A DNA stretch of 64,000 nucleotides. It comes from Chlorobiaceae bacterium. Its GTDB lineage: Bacteria > Bacteroidota > Ignavibacteria > UBA10030 > SZUA-254. The notes beneath the pieces are model-generated. The model was given only the letters and a program-made list of their open reading frames with translations, searched no databases and was not told the origin of the DNA. Positions 14,863-23,745 of this stretch are shown piece after piece (the first letter of the stretch is position 1; every line of letters begins with the position of its first letter). The position numbers and the translations under genes are program-made. The stretch covers positions 1-64,000 of the forward strand of contig PNNN01000018.1 of the NCBI GenBank assembly GCA_013824245.1, given 5' to 3'.

Positions 14863-17250
14863 TCATCTCCCGTGACAAGACAAACATGATTTTCCTGTTG
14901 AACCGCTATGTCCATCATTGCCAAGCGGTTTGGGTAAGCGTATTTGCTTCTTAGCCGATTGACCTCCGCTGAACGAATACGGAATGACCGGCTGTTGTTC
15001 CTGCGCAACAATTTTTCCAAGTGTAGATGTAACGCTCAATAAAGATGTTGCTTGCAATGGTGCTGGAGTTTCAGTAACGCTGACATCCAAACCCATTTGC
15101 GCCGGGTAAAGTTTACCATTGTGCAACTTGGCGTAAACCGTTCCTGTCCCGGCATATGATGATTGAAACAATCCGGGGGCAGAATAAGAACCTATAACAT
15201 TTCCATTGATTTTTATTCCCCAAGAATTCACCTTACAATAATCCGGGCTGGCAGGATTGGTAGAATTATCCGATGGCCATGTATCCATTATTGTCAATAC
15301 CCACTCACCACCCGAAGATTCACCGTTAAATAATGTTAAACTTTCAGCCGTTGAACGAGGGCTTACATTCCCGTGTGGATCGTTGGGTGATTCAGAATCA
15401 TACCAGAAATCAAGATTAGTCGCCCAATCGTACCAATCGTATTGTTGAACGCGAACCGATTTACCGGTTGACATATGCGTAAGTGTTAAATCAATATCGC
15501 CACGGTAATGATGCGTTGCATTGAAGTAAACATCAATGTCTTCAATTTGTGTATTGTCGGGAATTGTTATCGAGCTTGTTACCGTAATTAAACCCCATCC
15601 GCCGTTGCTACCAGGATCATACCCCGTAGAACGATCAAGAGGTATTACCTCTACTTTTGAATATTGATTACCCGGACTGCCTCCGCTTGAAGCAACAAAA
15701 CTCCACTCTGTGAAACGGTTGATTATCGATTGATTAAATTCTGTAAAAGTAGGCGAAGGAACCGCATCGAACTGCTGAGAACCTCCTACAACCACTGAAG
15801 AATTAGCCGGAGTAACCGATAATGTTTTTCCGGTAATGTTCAACGATAACAGATTTGGGGTTGCCGAGGAATGCGGCAGATGACACTCAGTACATTGAGT
15901 TGAAATTGTCATCGTCATTACATTATGACATTGGGTGCAGCTTACACCACTATGATTTCCATGGATACTGTTTGACGTTTTTGCGTGACACTGGAAACAA
16001 AAATCTCTTTTTTGTCCTGTCCACGGTTGTATGTTATTTTGTGGATCAATAAGAAGATTTGTTGTATGGTTTAACAAGTGCGGATCGTGACAATTTCTAC
16101 AAAAAACTTTTCCATCGTTAGTGTTAATATCTACCGGTGCAATATGTTTTGATTTGCTGATGCCCGAAGTAAATGCTACTCGAATATTTTCCATATATCT
16201 GCCGCCGGTATTTACATTTGCCGCGCCGCCATGACATCCATAACAAGTGTTTTCTTCGTTATCGTCCAGATAGAAATTCGAATAGAACTTCACCGAAGAA
16301 GTGTGTTTATTAAATCGATTATGACAGTCCGAACAATTTCCCGAGAATGCCGTACCGTTTCGGTGAACATTTCCTGAACTGAAAAACGATCGTTTATCCG
16401 GCGCTATTTTGCCACCAAGGCGATAATTTGGATCGGGGTTATTGCCATCATGACAATCCATGCACCATGGATCATTGTAAGTGCCAAGCCATTCTTGTGA
16501 TCCGGAATTATCGGGATCAGGATTCATGTCAACTGTTCCATCTCCATGCTTATTTGGATAATCATTATGACAGATTAAACAATTATTATCAGATGGAGAT
16601 TCAAGATCGCCTGCCGCGTTAAATGTGAGCGGGTGATGAGCGTTTGCCGTTGTGAAATCGGGACCAACCGCGCGGCGCGAACCCATCGCAGTTTGATGGC
16701 AACCTAAACAGTTTGAACCGCCACCTGCACCGGAAAAACCTACGTTGTGCGGATGACAGGAAGTGCAGTTCGTACCATTATTGTGTGCCTGTCCTGTCCC
16801 ATTGTTTCGGTGATATTTTGTTGTAGAGTGACAAACTTCGCAAATACCATCGCGAGTTGCATCGCCATCGGCAAATGAATTCTGTCCAGAAGAAACCATT
16901 AGCTTTACATTGCGTTCGTTAATTGTTGTCTTCACTAATTTCGAGTATGTGCTTCCGTTTGTCCTCTCCTGCTCTTGATGATGCGGGTTGTGACAGGTTG
17001 TGCAACTAAATCCTCGGTGTGTTTCTGCCGCGGGCGCTGTTGTTCCGTTGTGGCAACTCAAACACTTATCGTTAATAGTAGCAGGCGGATTGGGGGTATT
17101 GTAACCGTAATGACAATCGGCACATAGATTTGTTAACTTCGATGCATCACCGTGTGGCGCATCAACTCCATCAATCCCGGATATCTTCTGGGCTTGGGAG
17201 AACGATACAATAACTAATAAAAGAATAGATAATAAAATTTTTCGGGGCAT
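14863..17250 (-). CDS. 15-haem cytochrome c with nested P-domain
   Basis: A 795-residue exported protein (signal peptide 1-20, SFSQAQ). It has 15 CxxCH sites: fourteen between residues 43 and 457 (43, 63, 83, 137, 162, 181, 224, 263, 306, 336, 384, 418, 438, 453) and one at 789-793, five residues from the end including the terminal Gly-Arg. Between them is a Big/Ig-like domain (LSVTPANSSVVVGGSQQF, about 477-497, then GLFQSSYAGTGTVYAKLHNG, about 693-712) apparently split by a proprotein-convertase P-domain (about 555-685: HYRGDIDLTLTHMSTGKSV, GEWVLTIMD, VNSWGIKING). It probably carries electrons at or beyond the outer membrane. Last gene of a three-gene operon, 12 bp after the NHL gene, with AAGGAC before the ATG. 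Confidence 0.88.
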   Translation of the reverse strand: MPRKILLSILLLVIVSFSQAQKISGIDGVDAPHGDASKLTNLCADCHYGYNTPNPPATINDKCLSCHNGTTAPAAETHRGFSCTTCHNPHHQEQERTNGSTYSKLVKTTINERNVKLMVSSGQNSFADGDATRDGICEVCHSTTKYHRNNGTGQAHNNGTNCTSCHPHNVGFSGAGGGSNCLGCHQTAMGSRRAVGPDFTTANAHHPLTFNAAGDLESPSDNNCLICHNDYPNKHGDGTVDMNPDPDNSGSQEWLGTYNDPWCMDCHDGNNPDPNYRLGGKIAPDKRSFFSSGNVHRNGTAFSGNCSDCHNRFNKHTSSVKFYSNFYLDDNEENTCYGCHGGAANVNTGGRYMENIRVAFTSGISKSKHIAPVDINTNDGKVFCRNCHDPHLLNHTTNLLIDPQNNIQPWTGQKRDFCFQCHAKTSNSIHGNHSGVSCTQCHNVMTMTISTQCTECHLPHSSATPNLLSLNITGKTLSVTPANSSVVVGGSQQFDAVPSPTFTEFNQSIINRFTEWSFVASSGGSPGNQYSKVEVIPLDRSTGYDPGSNGGWGLITVTSSITIPDNTQIEDIDVYFNATHHYRGDIDLTLTHMSTGKSVRVQQYDWYDWATNLDFWYDSESPNDPHGNVSPRSTAESLTLFNGESSGGEWVLTIMDTWPSDNSTNPASPDYCKVNSWGIKINGNVIGSYSAPGLFQSSYAGTGTVYAKLHNGKLYPAQMGLDVSVTETPAPLQATSLLSVTSTLGKIVAQEQQPVIPYSFSGGQSAKKQIRLPKPLGNDGHSGSTGKSCLSCHGR

Positions 17251-17262
17251 GGGAATTTGTCC

Positions 17263-18468
17263 TTATCTCAGAAATACCATTTTATTCGTTTGGGAAAATT
17301 TGTTTCCCGCCTGTAGGTGATAAAAATATATTCCCGACGAAACTTCTGTTCCAGAGTTGTCTTTCCCACTCCACTCAACCGTGTGAATGCCGCTGTTGAA
17401 TTCACCGCTTGAAATAGTTGCAACCTCTTTTCCTAAAACATCATATACTTTTAGAGTTACAATTTCTTTTGAGGGAAGTGAAAAAGAAATTTTTGTTGAT
17501 GGGTTGAATGGATTGGGATAATTTCGTTCAAGAGAAAATTTTTGAGGCGCTCTTGATTGATTGTCTTTAACATCCGTAGTTGTTTCAATCGAATACTCTT
17601 TTACATCGGAGCCGGCGGTTGAAATGATGAATAAATTATTCTTTCCGGAAATGGTGATGCCTGCAGGAACGCGGAATTGAATCGCGTGTTTACCGTCTCT
17701 CCCAAGAAACCCAAGATGATTCCCTTGATTGTCAAAAATCTGTAGATGATTCAAACCCGCATCAGAAATATATACTCGATCATCGCTGTCTATCGCGATT
17801 CCGCTCATTCGGGCAAATGTACCCACAAATTGCCAAACACCATCGGTTTGTTTAATGTGTTCGCCAAAACCTCGTAAGAATTGTCCGCTTTTAGAAAAAA
17901 CTTGAACGCGTGAATTTCCGGCATCTGCCACAAAAATTTCATCCGCCGATCGACTCAATGATATTCCGATAGGAAAGCGTAATTGTCCGGGACTTGTTCC
18001 AAATTCTCCGATGTACAATTGAATTTCTTTTGCCGAGTTAACAACGGCAATTCGATGCATTTCTCGTTCAACAATAAAAATCAACCCATCGTCATCAACT
18101 GCCAAATCTACTACCGAGCGAAGTGAAATTCCATGATGCGATAAGCGATCTATCACAGCGCCGGATTGATTCAATGTGAGAACATCATTATTTGTTCCAA
18201 CAAGAATATTGCCGTCGTTTTTGAACGCAACAGTTGTTGGCGGTTCATCAAGTGAAATTGTTGTTTGTAACTGATGCCCTTCATCGTAAAATGCAATTTG
18301 TTTTCGGTGAATATCTGCAACGGCGATGGTTCCGGCGTGGCTTACTGCTACATCAACCGGACGGTAAAGTTGATGATTCCATGAGCTTTTCATTGTTATC
18401 GGCACGCCTGCCAATGTTAAAGATACCGCAAGAATTAATAAGAAAAATATGTTTTTCAATCGTTTCAT
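17263..18468 (-). CDS. NHL-repeat beta-propeller protein with T9SS sorting domain
   Basis: 401 residues. Signal peptide (1-20), then about six NHL repeats (for example RPVDVAVSHAGTIAVADIHR, FPIGISLSRSADEIFVADAG, SGIAIDSDDRVYISDAGLNH, VPAGITISGKNNLFIISTAG) that form a beta-propeller, then a C-terminal type IX secretion sorting domain from about residue 318 (NYPNPFNPSTKISFSLPSKE ... YDVLGKEVATI ... GIYFYHLQAG). It is predicted to be exported across the outer membrane and either anchored or released. NHL proteins are often encoded with extracellular multihaem cytochromes and may scaffold them (inference). It starts 11 bp after the tetrahaem gene and has a GGTGAT site before its ATG. Confidence 0.88.
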   Translation of the reverse strand: MKRLKNIFFLLILAVSLTLAGVPITMKSSWNHQLYRPVDVAVSHAGTIAVADIHRKQIAFYDEGHQLQTTISLDEPPTTVAFKNDGNILVGTNNDVLTLNQSGAVIDRLSHHGISLRSVVDLAVDDDGLIFIVEREMHRIAVVNSAKEIQLYIGEFGTSPGQLRFPIGISLSRSADEIFVADAGNSRVQVFSKSGQFLRGFGEHIKQTDGVWQFVGTFARMSGIAIDSDDRVYISDAGLNHLQIFDNQGNHLGFLGRDGKHAIQFRVPAGITISGKNNLFIISTAGSDVKEYSIETTTDVKDNQSRAPQKFSLERNYPNPFNPSTKISFSLPSKEIVTLKVYDVLGKEVATISSGEFNSGIHTVEWSGKDNSGTEVSSGIYFYHLQAGNKFSQTNKMVFLR

Positions 18469-18479
18469 AATATCACCCG

Positions 18480-19199
18480 TTATTTGTTATGACAGGTTAT
18501 ACATAGAAGTCCCTGGTCTGTCGTTTTTCGTAAGAATGGAAAAACATTTGGGTTATGCGGATCGTGACAGGATGGACACTCTAATCGATTATTGAATAAA
18601 AGTTTTTGTGAAACCGTTCCGCCTAAACCGCTTGGTTTGGAATCGGGGTTAAACAAATCACCGCGCAAAACATCCGGATGTGAAGCATCATATGCTATAT
18701 TCACAGGATGATCGTTGGTTAAATCCCGACCAACCGCTCCTCCGTATCCTTGCCCGATATTCGCGCCGGGAAATACTGCGAACGGACTTCCCGGATAATA
18801 AACATCACCCAATTTGGTATATCCGCCTGCCATTTGAGGTTGCCCGAGACTCGACGGGTTCAACAACATGTTCATTGGCGTAGATCCATCGTGGCAACTC
18901 AGACACATCAAAGAGTAACTACCGCTAAGATCGCTGTTCGATGAAACGCCCATTGTGGGAGACGAATACATTGTGAAAATTGCATCGCTCGGATTTGCTT
19001 TATTCCATAATGGTTTGATAGCACCCTGTGGAGTGTGCGGCGTGTGACAAAAAATACAAACCTGCTTCTCATTTGTACTCTGCCATATGGTTGCGCCATC
19101 GTTTAAACTTGAAAGGTCGTGTTTCGATTTGATTACGCTTTGGCAAAAAACAATTTGCGCTGCAAAGAGAATTCCTATAACGATTTTCTGTAATCGCAT
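18480..19199 (-). CDS. Tetrahaem cytochrome c (doubled-CxxCH type)
   Basis: 239 residues. Signal peptide 1-20 (FAAQIVFCQS), then four CxxCH sites at 48 (VCIFCHTPH), 99 (MCLSCHDGS), 208 (ECPSCHDPH) and 233 (LCITCH), the last three residues from the end. The pattern HDLS...CHTPH...PLWN...TMY...CLSCHDG...NDHPV...CHDPH is shared by a large family that includes small extracellular cytochromes; the haem number fits OmcE-like filament formers, but only structure or alignment could show that. First gene of the operon with the NHL protein and 15-haem cytochrome; its promoter should lie in 19200-19300. Confidence 0.87.
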   Translation of the reverse strand: MRLQKIVIGILFAAQIVFCQSVIKSKHDLSSLNDGATIWQSTNEKQVCIFCHTPHTPQGAIKPLWNKANPSDAIFTMYSSPTMGVSSNSDLSGSYSLMCLSCHDGSTPMNMLLNPSSLGQPQMAGGYTKLGDVYYPGSPFAVFPGANIGQGYGGAVGRDLTNDHPVNIAYDASHPDVLRGDLFNPDSKPSGLGGTVSQKLLFNNRLECPSCHDPHNPNVFPFLRKTTDQGLLCITCHNK

Positions 19200-19520
19200 A
19201 ACATTTAAATGAAATTTAAAATAAAAACAGTTGTTTTAGAATGACTCTGATCCGCTTATCAACCTTCAACAATTATACCATGAGGAAAATTCTACAAAAT
19301 CACTGTTTATCGTAGCTTTCTTTTATAGTATTGAGTTTGATTACTCATTGTGGGTTATATAACACAACCTATTTTAAAAGATATGAGAAATGGTTATCGT
19401 TTTACTCGTTTTGGTAAAATCGGGTAAATACTTTCCATGAGATGGATTTTTGCTTTTCTTGTGGTGAGAAGTCGAATTTTAGAAAAATATTGATTTAAAT
19501 TTCTACAGATATATATTATA
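19200..19520. other. Intergenic gap upstream of the cytochrome operon
   Basis: About 320 bp, AT-rich, without coding frames or RNA genes that I can recognise. It should hold the promoter of the minus-strand cytochrome operon. Nothing else seen. Confidence 0.4.
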
Positions 19521-19549
19521 AAAAAGCCCCAAATTTCTTCGGGGCTTTT
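19521..19549. terminator. Bidirectional intrinsic terminator
   Basis: AAAAAGCCCC and GGGGCTTTT (stem GCCCC/GGGGC flanked by A and T runs, 10-nt loop) lie 25 bp past the stop of the Spy-like gene. On the minus strand the stem is followed by T5, so it would end that gene's transcript. Confidence 0.8.
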
Positions 19550-19573
19550 ATTAGAGTTGGATAAATTATTTTT

Positions 19574-20092
19574 TTATTTACAATTCCTATTACAGCAACC
19601 TTTTCTATCGAAACCCTTCCCGCGCCCTCTCATCGGTTGATCGTCGTCTTTCATTCCAGAAAATCCTCGTTGTCCTGCGCCACCGCCGAAATTCATCGAA
19701 TGGTTCTTCCATATTTTTTGTTGTTCTGGTGTAAGGAACTTGTTAACACCGAACCAGAAATCAAGATGGCTCATTTTCATTTCGTTTTGCAATTTCGAAA
19801 TTTCACCCATCTTTGATTCTATTTTGGCTTGGCTTGGAGAATCTTCGTTCATCAAATCACGCATGTCGATTCTCAATGATTGGATCTTCGAGCGAACATC
19901 AATCTGCTTTTTTTGCATAGCAGATCTCATAGATTCAAATTGCTTCTCTTGCTCCGGCTTTAATTCTAATTTCTCAATCATCATTCCCCTGCCGAATGCC
20001 TGCGCACCGCCGGGACCATCATCATCATTCCACCTTGGCTGTGCAATCGTTATTGATGCTGCTATCAAGATGAAAAAAATTAATTGTTTCAT
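19574..20092 (-). CDS. Spy/CpxP-like periplasmic LTxxQ protein
   Basis: 172 residues: signal peptide MKQLIFFILIAASITIA, then a helical domain with ELKPEQEKQFESMRSAM (an LTxxQ-type motif) and a second FLTPEQQKIWKNH, as in Spy, CpxP, ZraP and CnrX. These proteins are periplasmic chaperones or metal sensors. The C-terminal 40 residues are Gly/Arg/Met-rich and end in KGCCNRNCK, with four Cys that could bind metal. Preceded by AAGGAG, monocistronic, with its own terminator. Confidence 0.82.
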   Translation of the reverse strand: MKQLIFFILIAASITIAQPRWNDDDGPGGAQAFGRGMMIEKLELKPEQEKQFESMRSAMQKKQIDVRSKIQSLRIDMRDLMNEDSPSQAKIESKMGEISKLQNEMKMSHLDFWFGVNKFLTPEQQKIWKNHSMNFGGGAGQRGFSGMKDDDQPMRGRGKGFDRKGCCNRNCK

Positions 20093-20203
20093 TTTACTCT
20101 CCTTAATTAGTTAATTTATTCGATTTGTTATCTTAGATTGCCGGAGATATAAAAGGTTTAATCCGCTTACGCCTTAGTGGAAACCTTCTGCTTCGGTCGC
20201 TTA

Positions 20204-20229
20204 CGCTCCGTAGCTTTAGCGACGGAGCG
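20204..20229. repeat. Inverted repeat CGCTCCGT/ACGGAGCG
   Basis: A perfect 8-bp stem with a 10-nt loop in the 364-bp gap between the Spy-like gene and typA. The surrounding bases (GCTTCGGTCGCTTACG) are GC-rich compared with the rest of the gap, as in a dispersed REP-like element. No T-run, so not an intrinsic terminator. Confidence 0.45.
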
Positions 20230-20349
20230 CGGACGATAACGTGTGTAGACAATTCTCTGTTGCGGTAATGTAGATCATTTATTGTTTCTTACGAATTATT
20301 TTTATTACTGCCTGAATTTTCGTATCTTATATTAGTCAAATAATCAATC

Positions 20350-20380
20350 GCCTCGGGTAATAAATACTTGAGGCATTTTT
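20350..20380 (+). terminator. Weak hairpin with T-run in the typA leader
   Basis: GCCTC (20350-20354) pairs with GAGGC (20370-20374), followed by ATTTTTATT. No plus-strand gene precedes it, so it may be an attenuator-like hairpin in the typA leader or incidental. Confidence 0.3.
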
Positions 20381-20456
20381 ATTCTCTTATCCCTCACACA
20401 TACGGGATTTTAACAGATATTTCAGTGAATTATAGATAAATAGGTGAATAGTACAA

Positions 20457-22319
20457 ATGAATTTCAATAAGAACATCAGAAACATAGCAATTATTGCACA
20501 CGTTGATCATGGAAAAACCACTCTTGTAGATCACATGCTTCGGCAAACAGGCACTTTCAGGGCGAATCAAGAAGTTGTTAAGCGAGTAATGGACTCAAAC
20601 GAGCTTGAACGCGAAAAAGGGATAACTATTCTTGCAAAAAACACTGCGGTGTTTTATAAACACAAAGATTCAAATGCAGAAGAAGTTGTTACAAAGATAA
20701 ATATTGTTGATACACCCGGACATACAGATTTTGCCGGAGAAGTTGAACGTACTTTGAAAATGGTTGAAGGAGTTCTCTTGCTTGTCGATTCCGCGGAGGG
20801 TCCTCTTCCCGGTACAAAATTCGTTTTAAAAAAATCACTCGACTTACAGTTACAACCGATCGTTGTCATAAATAAAATTGATAGGAAAGATGCGCGTCCG
20901 CACGAAGTTCTGGATGAAGTGTTCGAATTATTTCTCTCCCTCGGAGCCGACAATCAACAACTCGACTTTCCTATTATTTACGCAATTTCGAAACAAGGAA
21001 TAGCCAAGAATGAACTCGACGAGGAGAATATCAATCTTAATCCATTGTTCGATGCAATAATCAATAAAATACCACCACCGCCGGGTAATCTTAATGCGTC
21101 TTTTAAGATGCTGGTTACCACGATTGATTACAATGATTATTTAGGACGTCTCGGCATCGGAAGAATTGAACAAGGAACTATTCGCCTCGGTGGTCCGATG
21201 AAAATTGTGAGAAGAGATGGTGTTATTGAAGATGCTCGTGTTACAAAGATATATACTTTCGCCGGATTGAAACGTGTTGAGGTAGAAGAAGCAAGCGCGG
21301 GCGATATTATTGCCATAGCCGGCATGGAAGATGTCGATATCGGCGAAACAATTGCCGACGCGGCAGACCCGTCTCCGCTTCCTTTCGTCGCTATCGAAGA
21401 ACCAACATTATCGATGAATTTTGTGGTGAACAATTCTCCGTTGGCAGGTCAGGAAGGAAAATATGTTACAACCAGAAATTTAGGAGAGCGCTTAGCGCGC
21501 GAACTTCGTTCTAACGTGAGTTTGCGGGTTGAGCTTACAGATAATCCAGACACATTTAAAATTAGCGGACGCGGAGAATTGCATCTCGCAATACTCATCG
21601 AAACAATGCGCCGCGAGGGATTCGAATTTCAGGTTTCTGCGCCGGAAGTAATCTACAAAAGAATCGACGATGTATTATGTGAACCGATAGAGCATGTTAT
21701 CATCGACGTCCCCGATGAATTCGTCGGCATCATAATTGAAAACCTCGGTTCGCGAAAAGGTGTGATGAAAAACCTTCTGCAGATGCAAGGAAATTCACGT
21801 GTTGAATTCCTCGTGCCTGCTCGCGGTTTATTAGGTTTCCGTTCTGAATTCATGACAGACACCAAAGGTACAGGCATTCTTCATCACAACTTTCATGGTT
21901 ACGAACCGTTCAAAGGAGAAATCTCCACGCGCCATAAAGGAGCGATAGTTCAGCTCGAAGACGGCATGGCGACCGGTTATGCTATGTGGAAACTTCAGGA
22001 AAGAATCAGATTTTTTATTGAACCCGGAGTTCGTGTTTATAAAGGAATGATTGTAGGCGAAAACGCCCGCGAAGAAGATGTGATCGTGAATGTTTGTAAA
22101 ACTAAGCAACTTACCAATATGCGTGCAAGCGGCGCCGATGAAGCCATTCGACTTGAACCGCCACATCTCCATACTCTTGAACAGGCAATCGAATGGATAT
22201 CAAACGATGAATATATTGAAGTAACTCCAAAGTCTCTCCGATTGCGAAAAAAATATCTCGACCACAACGAGCGACTACGAATGTCGAAGAAAAAAGTTGT
22301 ATCAATGGATGTAGAGTAA
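20457..22319 (+). CDS. typA: Ribosome-associated GTPase TypA/BipA
   Basis: A 620-residue translational GTPase. G1 AHVDHGKT, G2 ERGIT-like EREKGITILAKN, G3 DTPGHTDF and G4 NKIDR are intact, followed by the EF-G-like domains and the BipA-specific C-terminal domain (TDTKGTGILHHNFHGYEPFK, RFFIEPGVRVYKGMIVG). Length is normal. BipA binds the 70S ribosome and assists 50S assembly and stress growth. The ATG is the only start before the G1 loop; no strong ribosome site is visible. Confidence 0.97.
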   Translation: MNFNKNIRNIAIIAHVDHGKTTLVDHMLRQTGTFRANQEVVKRVMDSNELEREKGITILAKNTAVFYKHKDSNAEEVVTKINIVDTPGHTDFAGEVERTLKMVEGVLLLVDSAEGPLPGTKFVLKKSLDLQLQPIVVINKIDRKDARPHEVLDEVFELFLSLGADNQQLDFPIIYAISKQGIAKNELDEENINLNPLFDAIINKIPPPPGNLNASFKMLVTTIDYNDYLGRLGIGRIEQGTIRLGGPMKIVRRDGVIEDARVTKIYTFAGLKRVEVEEASAGDIIAIAGMEDVDIGETIADAADPSPLPFVAIEEPTLSMNFVVNNSPLAGQEGKYVTTRNLGERLARELRSNVSLRVELTDNPDTFKISGRGELHLAILIETMRREGFEFQVSAPEVIYKRIDDVLCEPIEHVIIDVPDEFVGIIIENLGSRKGVMKNLLQMQGNSRVEFLVPARGLLGFRSEFMTDTKGTGILHHNFHGYEPFKGEISTRHKGAIVQLEDGMATGYAMWKLQERIRFFIEPGVRVYKGMIVGENAREEDVIVNVCKTKQLTNMRASGADEAIRLEPPHLHTLEQAIEWISNDEYIEVTPKSLRLRKKYLDHNERLRMSKKKVVSMDVE

Positions 22320-22376
22320 AATTAATTCAAAAGTAAAAATGCAAAATTAAAAAAATACTCCATTGATCCATCTTGA

Positions 22377-23573
22377 ATGATCTTCTCTCAACGCACAAAC
22401 TGGCACAGGCAACAAAACAAACTCACCGAGCTGTTTGACTCGCTGCGTAAAAGCGGAAGAGTTATTTTAGATCTAACCGTTTCCAATCCCACTGAGTGTG
22501 GTTTCAGCTACCCGCAAAAAGAAATTTTATCTTCCTTTGAAAACCAATCATCGATGGTTTACGATCCAAACCCTCACGGGCTTCTTAGCGCGCGCCAAGC
22601 GGTTACGGAATATTACCGGCAAAAAAATATTTCTGTTGATCCTTCGAATATATTTCTAACTGCAAGCACAAGCGAGGCGTATTCAACACTATTCAAATTA
22701 TTATGCAATGCGGGTGAATCTGTTCTTGTCCAAAAACCGTCTTATCCTCTCTTCGAATATCTTGCTCAAATAAATGATGTTGAACTTCAACAATACGATC
22801 TCCGCTACGACGGCGAATGGCATGTTGATATAGAATCATTAAATAATTTAATGATTGAAAATATTGGAAAGAGTAAAGCTATTGTCATTGTGAATCCTCA
22901 CAATCCGACCGGAATGTTTTTAAAGAAGGATGAGTATAAAGCGATAAAAGAAATTGCTCGTCAATATAACTTGGCAATAATTGTAGATGAGGTTTTTATC
23001 GATTATGCTTTTGAAGATGATGAAAGCAGAATCGGATCAACCGCTAATGAAAGTGATGTTTTAACGTTTACCCTAAATGGAATTTCAAAATCTTGTGGAT
23101 TACCTCAGATGAAGTTAGGGTGGATAATTGTCAATGGTCAACGGTCAATTGTTAATGAAGCGATAGAGAGATTACAAATCATTTGCGATACATTTCTTTC
23201 GGTGAATACTCCTGTGCAGGTTGCACTGCCCAAACTTTTGACCATCGGAAAAAATATTCAGAGCCAAATCCTTAATCGCATCAAATCAAATTACACAACA
23301 CTACTCACAACTCACAACCCACATCTCACATCCCAATGCTCTCCCCTATTGTCTGATGGCGGATGGTACGGCATTATCCGTGTTCCGCGCACAAAATCGG
23401 ACGAAGAGTGGGCGTTGCAACTGCTTGAGAAGAAAGGTGTTTACGTCTATCCGGGATATTTTTTTGATTTCACGGATGATGGGTATCTTGTTGTAAGTTT
23501 ATTGCTGGAAAATTCGATATTCCAAAAAGCGGTAAGTGATATTGTGGAATACGTCTCTTTGTCTGAGCCGTGA
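22377..23573 (+). CDS. PLP-dependent class I/II aminotransferase
   Basis: 398 residues of fold-type I. Seen are NPHNPTGMF (substrate loop), DEVFIDY (Asp to the pyridine nitrogen), and NGISKSCGLPQMKLGW with the PLP lysine at K238. It resembles aspartate/aromatic aminotransferase-like enzymes; the amino donor cannot be fixed. Residues about 306-322 (TTLLTTHNPHLTSQCSP) are encoded by a low-complexity ACTCACA-rich stretch (23301-23334) that looks like an in-frame insertion compared with the usual family sequence. It follows typA by 57 bp. Confidence 0.88.
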   Translation: MIFSQRTNWHRQQNKLTELFDSLRKSGRVILDLTVSNPTECGFSYPQKEILSSFENQSSMVYDPNPHGLLSARQAVTEYYRQKNISVDPSNIFLTASTSEAYSTLFKLLCNAGESVLVQKPSYPLFEYLAQINDVELQQYDLRYDGEWHVDIESLNNLMIENIGKSKAIVIVNPHNPTGMFLKKDEYKAIKEIARQYNLAIIVDEVFIDYAFEDDESRIGSTANESDVLTFTLNGISKSCGLPQMKLGWIIVNGQRSIVNEAIERLQIICDTFLSVNTPVQVALPKLLTIGKNIQSQILNRIKSNYTTLLTTHNPHLTSQCSPLLSDGGWYGIIRVPRTKSDEEWALQLLEKKGVYVYPGYFFDFTDDGYLVVSLLLENSIFQKAVSDIVEYVSLSEP

Positions 23574-23659
23574 TTATCTTGATTTAAGGATTACCATGAT
23601 AAAAATATTTCACCGCTGAGTCGCAAAGGACACAGAGAATATTTCTTCTCTTTCGGTCA

Positions 23660-23745
23660 TCATCAATCTTCCATCAATCCAATACTCCACTCCTCCATTA
23701 ATCCATTCCTCCAACACTCCAATATTCCATTACTCCAATATCCCT
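23660..23745. repeat. Low-complexity CTCCA/ATCCA-rich stretch
   Basis: Degenerate short words (CCATCAATCC, ACTCCACTCCTCC, ATCCATTCCTCC, ACTCCAATATTCC) fill the gap between the aminotransferase and the AddB-like gene and run into the last codons of the latter. Probably slippage-generated. Confidence 0.5.
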
